In this document: positions 34,801 through 49,800 of the stretch, in pieces
How positions within the stretch are numbered: position 1 is the first letter of the stretch
Layout: every line of letters starts with the position of its first letter
From: Capitulum mitella
Taxonomy: Eukaryota; Arthropoda; Thecostraca; Pollicipedomorpha; Pollicipedidae
Assembly (NCBI GenBank): GCA_030062745.1
Contig: CP099841.1
Coordinates: forward strand, 9,194,501-9,258,500
Direction of reading: 5' to 3'
Length of the DNA stretch: 64,000 nt
Made by a program: the position numbers and the translations under genes
Notes under the pieces: model-generated
The model's database searches: none
The model's input: the letters and a program-made list of their open reading frames with translations, nothing else
What the model was told of the DNA's origin: nothing

Positions 34801-37800
34801 ATATGCTATGACTACTGCAAGTTTAAGCAAACTCAGTTCATTCCCGAAAAAGTTACAAGGGGTCAAATTTTTGGGAGGTTAACCTCGTTGACCTAACCTA
34901 GGTCAGCGACCTGGCCTGACCTGGGATTGGGCTTTGACAGGATATGTGCAATGAAAGACAGAGAGGTACTATAAGTTTGCCGGGTCTGTGTTTTTCCGTT
35001 TTTCCAATACTGCGGAAAAACATGAGGGTGGGGGATGTGTTCAAACAACCCCCTGGTACGGGCCGGGTTAGTGCTGCAAAACGCAAAACTGTCAACAGCA
35101 GTGTAAAGAACCACAAGACGGGGCTTTAAGTACATATATTAGTCGCGCTTAGACCCAATCCTGTCAGTGGGGGATTGTCAGGAAAAAAGCGCAAATGAGA
35201 TCCCTGGGTGTAAAAATAAAGTATACATTTACGTCCAATAACGGTTTCAGGTCCACTTCATTAGCGCAAACCACGCAAGGGGAGACGATAATTATACATC
35301 TGTGATGTACTTAAACGAATCGTTATGGTCTGAAAAGATATGAAACGAATCATTGTGGCATATATTTTTTTGGATCCACAAACACATATTTTGGATTCGT
35401 AAGGAAACGAAAAATGCCTACCAATGTCGGTACCAAGAGCCGAGCATGAGAGGTTGACGTCCTGACAATTTGTACTGCATGTAAAAAAGCTGAAACTGGT
35501 GACTGTCCCGTGATTCTGTGGCGCCTCACATGACGGCAATGACTGTTACCGTCCAGCTTGTGTACTGCCACTACCTTCACGGTCTAAATCAATGGAGAGG
35601 GGAATTTTACTTTCACTCTTTTACCAAGCGAATTCTCGTCAGGCTACGAACGATGCCGCAATGCTTAGCGCAGCCAAAGGGCAGCCTCGTTTCAATCAAC
35701 CCGACCGCACCCAGTCATTACCCGACTGCGGGACCGCGTTAAGCCAGCGTACTGTGCCGACAGCAAATGAAGTGTGCAGGCAGCGGTTAAAACGGCGGCA
35801 GAGCGCAGAAACAATTCAGGCGTCCCTTGCAGCGATTTCAGGAACAGCATAACCATTATTTTCCCGAAGTAATTATTAACAAAACAAATGCGTCTCAACC
35901 ATAGGCGTAGAAGCGTCTCAGAGAGTGGGGGTACCAAAGCCAATTTTGAAGTCGATTCTTTACATACTCCGCCATAGGGTCACACATTGCGGAATACCAA
36001 TGCGATGCTTCTCTCAACTGGGGCTGTAACTGTAAAAATAAATCAGAACGTGCACCCCGTAAACAATGTCTTCAGTACCGGCCTATGTATACGTCACAAT
36101 GGCTACACATAAAGGTACACTTTGCTTCGGCTGTTCTCATTTCTCATTTTTTCTCATCTACCTAAGGTCACAAATGTAGAACTCTAACTTTGTTTCTCCC
36201 AAGCAAAACACTGCAGTATTAAAGCTGACTTATAATTCCTTCACCAAACAAAATCGATTATTCCCCTTATAAAATTCCCGCCCCGCACAAACCGTGGGCC
36301 CGCCGTTCAACTATGCAAGTGCAGTTCAACCTTAGCTCAGTTACTGAAAGACAATTCCTTGGCGCATAAATCGACACTGACAGGCTGACTGGCAACCCTT
36401 TAACAGTTTTATACTGAGCATCCGCCTACCAAAGCCCACGCCAGTGCGCTCCCGATTCTCACGCGGCGGAATACGCGACTACATTCGTACCACACACGAC
36501 ACGCGAATATATGCAGATTTACATTCGCAATGGTCCGATTGTATCGCCGGCGGCCAGCAACGACTGTTCTCGGCCCTTGGGTCACGGACTTCAGGTTTCA
36601 CTAAATGCAGTCACTTGCGGCGGAGTGTTACCGGCGTCTGCTGCCAGCGGCAAATGAGTGAGCCGGATCTAATGTCAGTAGTTAAAAAAGCAACAAAGAG
36701 GCAAATAACTTATCAAGCGGCACCGCTATGTCAGGGAGGTACCTGAGACGCCACACTACTAGCGCGTACGAATGACCAAGCCTGTGCTAATATCCTGACC
36801 CTTGGATGTGACCAAACACTCAGCATGGCGTTTTAAGTGAGGCCGTAAACTGGGGTAACAACTGCGTGGCCGTGAACTACGTCACAAGGACAGGGACGGC
36901 TTGATAGCTTATCAGCAGGAATAAATACCACGATGGAATAATGAGTTCGACCGATGTTCCCAGTAATCCGACCTCCAACTTGCTACCGGGTCCATACGAT
37001 TTCCTCGGCTCCACGTGGTTTATGAATATTATCATCCATGATTCATGCGCTATTGCAATTTGCAAACGCCGGCAAGCGATATCAATAAAACTTTGCATGG
37101 AAACACTGTCGGCATAACCAGCAAGATGGCTGCAAACGGGCAAAGCAGTCGACATCGCAGGACTCCCAAGGGTTGAATGAAAGGGTCAGAAATGCAGGGC
37201 ACACGGCTCCCTTACACGGCATGTTTTTTTAAAGGCAATGTTTGGCATTGGTCAATTTCTTCAAACACTTTAACACGCACACCGGAATGTGGACGGGAAG
37301 GGAGGGGGGCAAACATTACCCCTCTTACGTTTTTCGCCGATATCTCATGAAAAAACTGCTACCCAATGGCCAAGTTCTGTAACATTTTTGACAATTATAC
37401 ATCATATTGCACGCAAAAATAACTCCGAAATAGGCCGACAAAATGTAGATACAAAACCTCAAAAGTCAGAAGTCACAAATGTTTCGCGCCAAGGATAAAA
37501 GAAAAGGCCACAACTCACCTATGATTATAAAGTAGCAAAAAACAAAAAAAAAAAAACGTAAAATGGAGCTATTTGCAGCTTCCGAACACCAAATTAACTA
37601 CGATTTTCTAGTGTGGCCCAAGTTTACGTCAATGCTGACCTTAGCTTAGACCACATGGCTTTATAGACAAATGAATAGAAAAATCCCAAAATATTTGTTT
37701 ACCTCTTTTCAAACATTTTCAAATCTCCTCACCACAAAAAGCACGATGCACGATGCAGACAAATATGAAGACTTTGTCCATAGCTGAAATTTCAAGTCGA

Positions 37801-40800
37801 TATCTGAAAAGCTTACGGAGACATGGTCTTCAAAAGGCCAACTGGAAGACCCGCAGTTCTTTAGCATCGATCGCGCCAGCGCGGCGATGACGTCGATTCG
37901 GTTTTCCTATAGCTCATCAAAGCCGGGCGACTAGATGCCAGGCGCGCCATTCTCCAAGCATCTACATCAAACGCTTCTCCGCTGCACCACAGCACAAAAC
38001 ACCACCGAAACATTTTGCTGCAGTCAGCCAGCTGTGGTCTGGGAAACAATGTGACGTCACAAATCTTCACCCTTTACCTCCCATTTTGTCCCGCCGACAG
38101 CAGAAGGGGAAGCGAAGAGCTCGCTTCTACCTCTACGCGAGCATTGCCGTGACGCGGTGACCCAGAGGCACAGTGATCTAGAGGCGAGGTCACGCGGTGA
38201 CGCAGAGGCACGGTGACGCGGCGACGCGGTGACCCGGAGGTGCAACACGGTGGACCGGCGGCGCAGTAAGAAGCTATACTCCATTTAAGAGCATGGCATC
38301 ATGCCGCCATTCTAAATTCCCTTCTACGTACTAGCCAATGCGAACCTTTTTGTTCACCAATTTGACGCGAATGTGGTGAAAGGCACAAATACGTGGCTTT
38401 CCGAAGTCAAAATGTTCAATGAATTCAAAACTGGCGTGCATAATTACCCCACAATGCTCAATAATAAATAACGGCAAACTGAAGTCATCTAACGCCATTA
38501 TGTCTGTTAGCCTTTGTAACATGAAGTAGTCTTATAAAGCACGTATTCTATTGAAGTTTCCAACACTCCAACATGAAGTAGTCTTATAACGCACGTATTC
38601 AACTGAAGTTTCCAACATCCATAAACAGCCATTAATACCCGGTCACAAGTTACGTCCAAAACTCATGAGAAACTCAATTTTGCGACGAACTTCTCGGGGG
38701 ACACTAAACTGTGTGATGACTGGGAATGACTTCACAACTTCAGGATGTGGTGTGAATCTTCATTTGTTTTTGCAGCCTTCCTGAACGGATTAAGAGCTCT
38801 GCATCACCCGCACAAAAAAATGAGTACTCGTAAATCAGAAGCTTGTTTGTGAGGTCTAATCAAAGATGAGACGGTCGTCTGCATGTCTGGACGCGCACGA
38901 CAAATACACCCGCGAAAGAGACGTTGGATTTCTTTACTTCATCGGAGCATTCCCTGATATCTAAGGTGTTTGTCAGCAATTAATTGTATTGCTGAGGATA
39001 TTGGGCACCCAATGAAGCTTTCAGAATGCCTAACTGCACCACACTTCCTGAGTTAAAACTTGCCAAGCATGTTGTGTATTTTTTTTAACGACTCGATACC
39101 GAGAAAATCCCGTTTTTACGCATTTCACCTAGTCTGACCACAAAGATATCAATCTACGGATCCAAAAATTTTACCACAAAGCGTTCCTTACCGAAACTAC
39201 CTTTCTGTACAGTCCAGTCGAAATCGTCTGGTAAGTTTAGAAATTGGAGGGGGACAAAACTGGCCGCCCCTCTCCTCCCCCCTCTCGATATTTTGAAGTC
39301 CACTCCGGCGCGCGCGTTAAATTGGTCCCAAACAAAGACAGCAGACCATCTTTTCCGCATCACTGCCCTGACAAAGCCACAGAAGCATCAATTTTCAGTA
39401 AATGAAAAACTATTCAACAAATCAAAATTCTGAGGTCACTACAGATGGCGTAATGCGAGGCTCTAATAGCAGCGGCAGGTTTGATAAAGAGCATAATCTC
39501 TGAGGCGCTTTCGAAACAATGGCTATGATGATAGACGTGTGTGATTCATGATGTGATATGATGATGCGATGATGTGATGTGATGACATGATAAATGACAA
39601 AGTGAAGTCATTTAAATATCTTGGTAATGAAAACATCGTAAAACAAAGCAATTACGTTACATCACCTGACCAGTTTTTGACCGTCCAAGCACAAAAATTA
39701 TAATATAGCGTGGGAGTAGGGCCGCATGAAATCGTAATGTTCTCTTCTATTAATGTTTGCTGGCTAGTACTCGCTGCAAACGTCATTTATGGGTGATATA
39801 TAACAGCTGTCAATGGCGGGCACATTAACTCAGCAGTTAAGTTCACACGATTTACAGTTGCTGCCACTTCGATGTCGGCTTTCATGACCTGCAGCTGGTA
39901 GTTCAGTTTACGGTACACGAAGATGGAACACTTTCTTTAAAAACTGACACAAATACATGCGCTGTTGGGTTGATGAATTTTAGATACGCTGGCACAATGC
40001 TTCTCTCACTGTACCAAAGACAACCCGCATACATTTTTGTGCGTTTCCATGCATAGGATTGCATCCTTTCACATCCTTCTTTCCGTGACGCGACTCTATC
40101 ATAAGTCACCCGGTAGTTGGGATAGGCGAAAGCGAAGTCCCTCGGTGTCCAAAGATACTTAAGAATCCACGATTCGCGAACATTTTTAAGCCACACACAT
40201 ACGGCTTACAATCGCAACAAAAAATGGCGCACTTACATTTAAAGCTCCTATCTGTAATTCATGCTGTCAGTAGCGTCCCAACTTTTCAAGGGAATGCTAA
40301 GTGTTTTCAAAACAGAAAGTCAAGTTATAACCTGTAATCTCAGAAGCTAATGCGTAATGGACATGCTGCCCACAACTCTAAACCTACGGAAATTTGAAGT
40401 GACTTTCACATTTTTCCGGTATTTTCCATCTGACGGTGTCGTATTTACAGCTGTTGTTTGGCATCACCAGCGGGCACCGCAAATGAACTCGCGTGTTCAT
40501 TAGCCCGTGCAGGTCCGTATTTTGTTACATCGTTGGAAGACTACACATTGCACTTCTTAATTATTTGCATTTTCTGAAATTTAAAGACATTTTCGAAAAA
40601 AAGGCATACGGAAAACGTACTCAACGACATTCCCCGGCCAACGAAGTACATAACTGGGAAAATCGACCAAGGTGGGGCATACCCTTCAACTTACGCTACT
40701 GTCCTGCAAGTTCTGAACGCAAACCACGATCGGTGCTGCGACTGGAAGGTAACGCGTCCGTGCGACAACTTGCTCACAATCGGGCGATAACGATGCGCAC

Positions 40801-43800
40801 AGGTACCCAATGGAGGCCCAGCCACACAACGCAGAGCGACGGGAGCTATACTGCAGGTCTTACTGAGAAGAGAACCGAAACTGGGGATACCACATCAACG
40901 CATCCCATCAGCAATGTGAAGAGAATGATGCGGTTTGTAACATCCAGAGCATGAAGCAGATCTATAACAAACGTGTGTTACCGTTTACTTGCAAATGTGC
41001 AGTTTTCGAAGTTGTGTTACAAATTTACTGTAGCAGTCGATATGACAGAATAATGCAGCTGGAAAAGCGGACTATGAGGACCACGGTTGACACATCTCAT
41101 ATTACGCCCAAATCAATTCGTTCATACCGAAACAAGTTTAGATGACATTTCCAGACGATGAACAAAAGATAGTGATAACTACAGCATTTTGAAATCAAAC
41201 ACAAGCAACTCGAATGACCTTTTTGAACATATGAAACACAAACAACTCAAATGACCTTTAGGAGCATATATCTTTGAGGTGGTCGACAGAAGCCAAGGAG
41301 TGTTCGGGTTACTTCGGCGCTCGGTAACTGACGCAGTGCCGATCTGATGACCCTTAAGGGGTCGATGATATCGATGTAAGGAATCGATAATACGGACTAC
41401 CAAAAGATCGTGTAGATCTTCACGGCCTGCTCATTTTTCACCACAATACCTACGGATTGCCTCGTAATACGTCATCCGGTTAGGACGCAAATCCCATGCA
41501 ACAAATTCCGTTTATGAAGTATTCTGATAATTTAGTTCCCGATACCAGAAGGCCCCCCTAAAAAAGAAATCAAAAATAAAACGATGGCGAATTTCTATAC
41601 CATTTGAGTAACGTGTTTCTGTCTTTCTGTCTGTCTGTCGTCAAATCTTTGCTCCGGTCCAGGATCCAAACGGACTGGCGGATCGGCACGTAACGCGCAC
41701 CGTTCAAAAGTCCTCGTGCGCCACCAGAAAATCCGCCAATTTTCGTCGCGATGCGACCCGTCGTTTGCGCGTGCCGCGCGCTTCAAAGGATTTTTAGGCC
41801 ATAGGGATAATACGCAAAACGGGAAACGCAAATGGCGTTTTGTGTTTCGGTTCCGACGAGTTTTCTCGGTAACCACGGGTCGGATTGGCTCGAAACGCGT
41901 CAACTTGGAACGGCAACTGATGGGGTAATCGCGTGACACATAGCACATTTCAATGCGCGCGGCACGTGCCACGCGCAAGCGACGGCAATGTGAAAAAGCC
42001 GTTTCTGGACGTTTTTCAGGATTGGGTGTAATGCTGGCGATCACGAGATCGCAGCGACTCGGAAAAAACACCACTAAGTAGCTCCGTGTACCGTCTTTCG
42101 TTCGCACCGACAGCCCGAAGGCTTCGACCGACGATTCTGGGGCCACGCCGCCTGGAAGCAGGCGATGGACTCATTCTCAAACCTAACAATGATTCCACTT
42201 CAACATCGCGTTGATGCTTTTGAATTTTTGCCATTTAAATCACATCAACGTGCAGTCCATTCTTTTCTGCCTCACACCAACCCAAAAAATCATCGTGTTT
42301 TATAGAAGTATGCCTGTAACAGATCATCGGGTAAAGTCCTGCATATCCTAACGTGGATTTATTGCGAAAAGAATTCATGCCTGCTGAAGCCACAGGCTCA
42401 TGTTATAGCCAAATAAAACGAATAGCGCACGCGCTCCTCAAACCTTGGGATCCGCATAGTTCAAAACTCCGCACGTTTCGTCTTCGAAGTAATGTCGGTT
42501 TCTGGAGGCTATCTTAGCCTCCCAAAGACAGTGACTTGAAATGGGTATCCTCTCAAAAGAAATTGGACGGCGCATCGCACAGCGTCCTGTACACGTTTAA
42601 GAAAAATGTTCATGGGCAAGGAGGAAAATGGCTATTCTCCATGTTTCTCACCTTTTGCGTAGGACGAAAACACTGTCACCACGATCAGATCATGAAAGCG
42701 AAATTCAAAATACGACCAAGTGCATTTAGAGAAGGGGTCTGTCACGCACAATATCGTCCAGGTAGGAACACGCTTCCGTTATTCATGACACTGCACGTTC
42801 CAAAGCCCGAAACTAACCAAGGATCCCAAAGGTAAGATTGCCTCGGAACTGATACTTTTGGAAACTGGACTGTTCATTGTTTACCCACCTTGCTCAGCGA
42901 AATAAGCGGTGAGCTCTAGTCTTTATACTATTTCAGAAACGTGTGTCTGTCTGTCTTTCTGTCGACAAATCTTTGCTCCGGTCCAAGGTCCAAACGGATT
43001 GGCGGTACGGCACGTGCTGCGCACCGTTCGAAAGGTCTCGCACGCCACCAGAAAGTCGGCTCATTTTCGTCGCACTCCGAAGCGTCGTTGGCGCGTGCCG
43101 CGCGCTTCAAGGGTGATTTTCAGCCCATAAGTATAACACGGAAAACGGGAAACGAAAACAGCGTCAAACATCGTTGCAGTTCTGGCGAGTTTTCTCGGCA
43201 ACCACTGGTAGGATCGGCTCGAAAAGCATCAACATGGAATGGCAATTGAAGGGGTAATCGCGTGACACACAGCAAGTTTCAATGCGCGCGGCACGTGCCA
43301 CGCGCAAGCGACGGTAATGTGGAAAAGCTGTTTCTGGACATTTTTCAGAATTGGATGTGGTGCTGGCGATCCAGAGATCGCAGCGACTCGGAAAAGCACC
43401 ACGGTGGGCGCCACGCCGCACGGAAGCAGACGACGTAGTCATTCTCGATCCTCTTATCGATTCCACTTCAATATCACGCAGAAACTTTTGACTTTTTGCA
43501 ATCAAAATCACATCAGCGCTTAGCCCGTTCTTTTGTGCCAAATATCACCCCCAAAAAATCATCGTATTTCGTTGCAGTATGTCTGTAATGGACCATATGG
43601 TAAAGTCTCGCATATCCTAGCGCGGATTTATCACCAAAGAGTTCATGCCGGCTGCACTCACAGGCTGAAGTCCAGCCACATGAAATGAATAGCGCACGCG
43701 CTCCTCGTATCCTAGGATCCGCGTAGTTAAACACTCGGAACGTTTCACTGCCAAAGTAGTCTCAGTTTCAAAAGGCTGTCTTGGCCTCCCTGAGACAGTG

Positions 43801-46800
43801 GCTCAAAATGGGTATCCACTGAAGACAAACTGAAACCTTTGTCCGTTTAATATGAATGCTCATACGCAAGGAAGACTGTTGCTACTTTCCATGTTTTCCA
43901 CCTTTTAGTCGGACGTAAAGACCGTCACGAAAATCAGATCATGAAAGTGAAATGCAAAATAAAACCAAGGGTATTTAGAAACGGAATCTGCCATACGCAG
44001 GAACGTCCAGCAGGACGCATGTAACCGTCGTTTATGATCACCAGCGCTCCAAAGCCAAAAAAACAAGCAAAGATCCCAAAGTTCAGACTGCTTTGAAATC
44101 TGAACTCTTGGAAACTGGGCAGCTCATCGTTCATGAACCTGGTTTAACGAAGTAAGCCGCGAGTTCTAGACTTTATACTATTTGAGAAACGTGCGTCTTT
44201 CTGTCTGTCTATCTGTTGACAAATCTTTGCTCCGGTCCAGGGCCTAAACGGATAGACGGATCGGCACGTGCCGTGCACGATTCGAAAGGTCTCGCACACC
44301 ACCAGAAAATCCAGTCATTTTTGTCGCGCTGCAGCCCGTCGCTGGCCGTGTCGCGCGTGTCAGGGGTGATTTTTAAATATTAATAACACGTAAAACGGGA
44401 GACGCAAACAGCGTCAAGCACTGCTTCCGTTCCGACGAGGTTCCGCGGCAACCACGGGTCGGATCGGCTCGAAACGCACCAACTTGGATTGGCAACTGAA
44501 GGGGCAATTGCGTGACACACAGCACGTTTCAATGCGTGCGGCACGTGTCACGCGCAAGCAGCGGTAATGTGAAAAAGCTGATCTGGGCGTTTTTCAGGAT
44601 TTGGTGTGGTGCTGGCGATCCCGAGATCGCAACGACTCGGAAAAAGCACCACGGTGAAGCTCTGTATACAATCTTTCGTTCGTACCAGAAGCCCAAAGGT
44701 TTCGAACCTGCAGTTCGGGCGCCACGCCGCCTGGAAGCAGACCTTACAGTCATTCTCGAACCCCTTATCGATTCCATTTCAATATCGCAGACACGCTTTT
44801 GACGTTTCGCAATCAAAATGACATCAGCCGTTCCTGTGTACCGTGCAGTGCAGTCCGTTCTTTTGTGCCCCACATTTACCCTAAAAATAATCTTATTTTA
44901 CTGTAGTATATCCGTAATAGATCATTTGGTTCTGCATATCTTAACGCGGACTTATGGCGAAAAAAAATTGATGCCGGCTGCAGCCACAGCCTCATGTTAC
45001 AGCCAAATAAAATGAACAGTGCAAGATGACACATTTCATTTTCAAAGTAGTCGCGGTTTCAAAAGGCTGTCTCGGTCTACCAGAGGCAATGGTTCGAAAT
45101 GAGTATTCTCTCAAAAGAAACAGGACAGCGCGTCGCATAGCGTTCTGTGCGCGATGAAGAATGGTCATGGGCAAGGAGGAACATGGCTATTCTCCATATT
45201 TTTTACCTTTTCGTCGGACGTAAAGACCATCACCAAAATCAGATTATGGAAGCGAAATGCGAAAAAAATCAAGGGTTTTTAGAAACGGGGCCTGTTATGC
45301 ACAGGATCGCGCAACAAGAAGCACGTTACCGTCATTTATGATCATCCGCGCAACAAAAAGAAGCGACAATCAAACCACAGTTCAACAAACAGCATAAAAC
45401 AATAAGCAAGGAACTCGTATGTGCGCCATCGCACGCTCGAACTTTCATCACTTTTTTCGGTGTAACTACTGCTCCGTGGGAAATAGCTTCAGGTACTTCC
45501 CCTAGACAGCACGTCCCGCAATCGTTAATAACTTGCTAAATGATTTGAACAGATCGCGATCCAAACCAGTGTGATGGTGGCAACAGTAGAGAAAGGGGAA
45601 TACTAGAGATGAGCATTCAGATGTAGAATTATGCAGATGATTTCTGAATGCTATATCTAAAGTTGAAATGATATCCAAAGATTCTGAACTGTCAGCTAGT
45701 TCGATGTTGAGTCGAGAGCTCGAAATGCCAGGGAATTCACCACAATGGAAAACTTTACTGCGGGCACAGGTAAAACGTCGCGTTGAGCAAGGCTGATGTA
45801 GCAAATAAATGAGATCACAGAGAAAAACAAACAACCCTTACCTGCTAAATGACACTAACGCAGCACAGATACAGCATAATACTGCTGCCAACTGTTTCCA
45901 AACGTTCATCAGCACTGAAGATGTCTGCACATGGTGGAGCCTGAGGAAGGCGAATATGTCAAAATGCGCTTTTCTTTACAACCGATAATCTAAGATCACT
46001 GTGAAGTAAATCCACATGCAATGGTAAGTGCACGTCTGTATATGAACAATGAAACTATTTAAAATACTCCAGCGCCGAATTTTTCTGGTTGCGATTCCAT
46101 CATTCTTTACGTTACTTCGATTCAGAAGGGTTTATTTCTGCGACATGTGATCACAGAGGTCGCTCACCGAATCAAGAGGAACAGCGTCAGATAGCCGGCG
46201 ATAAACCACGACAGTTGTGAATGCGAAGACGGCATCCCGTGACGGCTGTAGTTGGTCTTCTTTTCTACCGGGCGCGCCTGTTGAATTGTGTGTTTCAGAA
46301 CGATGTTTAGCAGCTCACAGGCACAAACCCCAACGAAGAAAAATATCTGAAAGACAAAACGTGTGTAACTAACTCTGAGTCAGTTCGGACTTCATTTTCG
46401 TTTTGCATCATACATCTCTTCGACGACGAGCAAAATAGTTCCCGGTATTGTCAGTACTGCTGATGCAATGCCTAAACATTTTGCGGGAACGCAACAATTC
46501 ATTCATTCAGAAAAAGACAAAAGAAATAAAAAAAAGACTAGCCTGCTACACATCGTATGTCGCAAAATAAAATGTTTCTCATACAAGCAGCTTAGGTAAA
46601 TACCTAATGCAGTAATACAACGAGAAGGCATGTGAACACCAAAGTATTTAAGAGCTGTTGGCATGGACCGATTTTGCTTGAAACACATACAGGGGCTGAT
46701 CCGCACCCCCTACAGTGATCTGCCAATCTACTGGAATGGTACCGATAAAATGCCACTCCAACAAAAGACTGTGACCGGAACCAACTTTCCATATAACCAG

Positions 46801-49800
46801 AAGTATGAAAAAACACGTCAGAGGTGCCTTCATGACGGTAAAATACGACAAACGACCGAAGTTCTTTGTGCACCAGGTGCTCATATCACATATGAGTAAT
46901 TTCACTCTGATATTCACTTTCTAGCCCTTAGTTTTCAAACCCTCAAATTCTGTCTGAAGGCAACATTTGGAGCAACGACGGATGATCATTTTATATGGAA
47001 TATCAATCCAATGGGATCGTCTATGACGGGTCAATGACATAAAAAAGGTAGGACTGTTGTATACTATAAGCGTCAATGATGTATCCATGAACCAAGGCAT
47101 TACTATTATTTCCTTGTGGGTCATTTTCGCATGTGTTTACAAGCAACTACCGTACATTTACATTGCGTAAATATCATCAGACTGAAATTAACAGCGCAAA
47201 TCACTGGTACACATGGATCAAAGTGACAGCCTCCAACACTTATTCATTTAGCTCCACACACGAATCCATCTATGTTCCCTCCATAAAATATGTCATTTGT
47301 ATCAGTGTTATGGCATGTGACAACTTTTACTCATCAAGCCATATAATGTTTTTAGGACGCAGGAGCCACGTACAAATGGTGTTGCATTATTACCCCTTAT
47401 GATGTCACCTGTGTCCACCATTTACAGTCATTGCACTGTAATCATAGGACTCCCAAATATTGGCTTAAAATGCGGGCAACTACGGAAATGAGCAAGCGTC
47501 TAAAACAACAGCAAAATAGCCAAACATGCCTCCCACAAATGCCTCCTGGGCCTGCTCCAGTTCAGCGCAGAACTTTCAAATTGTGATACAGAGTGAAAGC
47601 GATGCAAAAAAATTTCGAAATGTCCACGCGATGGCACACTGTCTGAATCTGATGCTGACTCCCCGGGGGCCGAATCGGACCCACCATGAAAATATGACAA
47701 ACTGAATCAATATTTCATGAAACCAAAGTGTTTTGTGCTGTCACCTGCAGTAATATGTACTTTCTAAAGAGGAAAATGCAATGAATGACCTACAGCCTGT
47801 CATCTTTGAACATCCCAATCAGCAAATACAGAGACGGCTTGATACCCAATACGAGACAAACTGCTTGATATGTGTGAAGATATGCATACTGGCTGGCAGA
47901 TGCTGCTTCCTGTTCGGCTACTCACGGTGTGCAGGTCCCTCCGGAAGACGACCAGCGTCAGGAAACTGACGATCAGGGCCTGAGGCAGCAGACTGAACAG
48001 GCATAAAAACTTCCCAAAATTGTCGCCTGAAAAATAAGCATGACATGACAAGCACAAAAGCAAAATATTGAAATGACGAAAATACAGCTGCACATACATA
48101 ATGCCAAACTTACACAGATGCCAAGAAAATGTGAAGCATTACAAGGGAAGCTCATAAATGTTAATAGGCGCTCATTTGCAGTTGTGCAATTTTTGTACTT
48201 GTGTTGAGATGATATGTGTTTAGCATGTTGTAAAATTTGCAGCCAGTGCAGTGTCACCACGGAAGGGAGTGGTAAATGACAGGGGCGTCGATTCCTGTAA
48301 ATGATTGGAGGGGCCGAGCCGCGGGCTCGACCACCCAACCTTCCCCCAAACGTCGGTTTCTCAACGGATTTAGCCCACTTTATTTTGACCCATGGAAATT
48401 TATAGTATTTTGTTACTATTTATCAAATAAGACACTGCATTTATCCATATTTATATAGGTATATATATATATATATATAGATAGAAGAGAGGAAAAGAGA
48501 TGCATCGCTCTGGACTTTATTCTTCCCTTTCTACGAATATCTTATCCATTGTCGCCGTTCTTTTCGTTATTGTTACTCATTTCCCTTTAAAATCGACAGA
48601 AAATATTAGGGGCCCAAACCAACATTGGGTGGGCCCAGATCAACAATGAGTGGATCAGGGCCCTCTCAAAAGAATACAAATCGAAACCCCTGGTAACTGA
48701 TCCCCCGAAGTCTGAGGTTCCCAGAAATTCGCTCATTTCCTATGATTTGTTTAAAACAAGAGTATCTTAAAATTAAAAAGTAATGTATGCACTCCAATTT
48801 TCAAAATCCCTGATGTGCTATTGCAGTGGGTAAATTTCCCAACAGATAAATTAAATGTTAAGAGTAGCAACAAGTTTTTTTTTTCATTTTAGCCTTAGCA
48901 CCTCTTTATGAGAATCCTGGCTAAGCTACAGGGCAGTGGAGCAGCTCCCCCTCCCCTCCATGCCTCCCACCCTACTACAAGCTCAAGAAAATCTGGCTCT
49001 ATTGCAGTGGAGGTGCATGAAAAGAAAGGGCAGTTTTCATTTTTCATGGTTTTTCTTTGTCAACGAAAGGTGTCCATGAAAAGCACAGCAATGCCACAAA
49101 ATGCTGCAAGTGCCCCTAATGTTTTATGTGCATATTTTGATGGCCTGAAGTGTAGAGACTGAGTCCAGGTAAAGGGATACAGGTACACAAGATGGAGCAG
49201 GGAGCAATGGAACAGGACAAACAATCCTGTCTCAAGGCCCGAAAAAATACATCAAGATGGGTCTTAGAAAACTGGGCAATCCCCAATCTGCTATGTCTGC
49301 CTAAAATCCTGCCACTTGTGGCTCTAACGTAGAACAAAAATATGACTGATATACCCAAATTGAGTAAAACCAAAAAAAGAAGAAAAGATCATACTTGCAT
49401 GGTTTAACCATCAAAATATCATTAAATTGTACATTTTCGACTGCAGAAAATGACCCAAGGAGTTTTTTCACATAAATTTACTCATTTTCTGTTTTTGTAT
49501 TCACATTTGTATTTGTATCTAATGGTCATATGTCGTTTAATCCATGACTGCTGCACCTAGATGCACAGAATATCAAGCACTGGTGCACATTTCCCCAGGC
49601 CAAGTGCATTTCATCAAGCCCCTTTCAAGGTTGCCAGTGTGGGGTAAGGTGAGTCACAGAGGTTGTATACCTAAGTTGGGTGGAACTTGTCAAATTTGAA
49701 CAAGTTGACTGCTGCCTAGCAAGCTAAATGCCCAAATAATGCGGCAGATCATTAATTTTACTATGACAGGGCTCCATCCACTTCAAATAATTTAGTGCAG

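Larger units (their letters stand above)
32518..45841 (-). other. DOLPP1 intron 4 (13.3 kb)
   Basis: No gene seen inside. It holds a TTAACCC-ended element (33561-35071), short tandem repeats near 38.1 and 38.5 kb, an ATGATG-type microsatellite near 39.54-39.60 kb and the 1.3 kb triplication (about 41.59-45.35 kb). ORFs here, up to 183 codons, show no recognisable domains. Confidence 0.8.

Noticed and set aside
40493-40954. 153-codon + strand ORF in DOLPP1 intron 4
   Set aside because: No recognisable domain and nothing like a splice or codon pattern to support it; within chance for this much sequence.
41595-42146. 183-codon minus-strand ORF
   Set aside because: It lies within the triplicated repeat. 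The equivalent frames in the other two copies are broken or shifted, so coding is not conserved.
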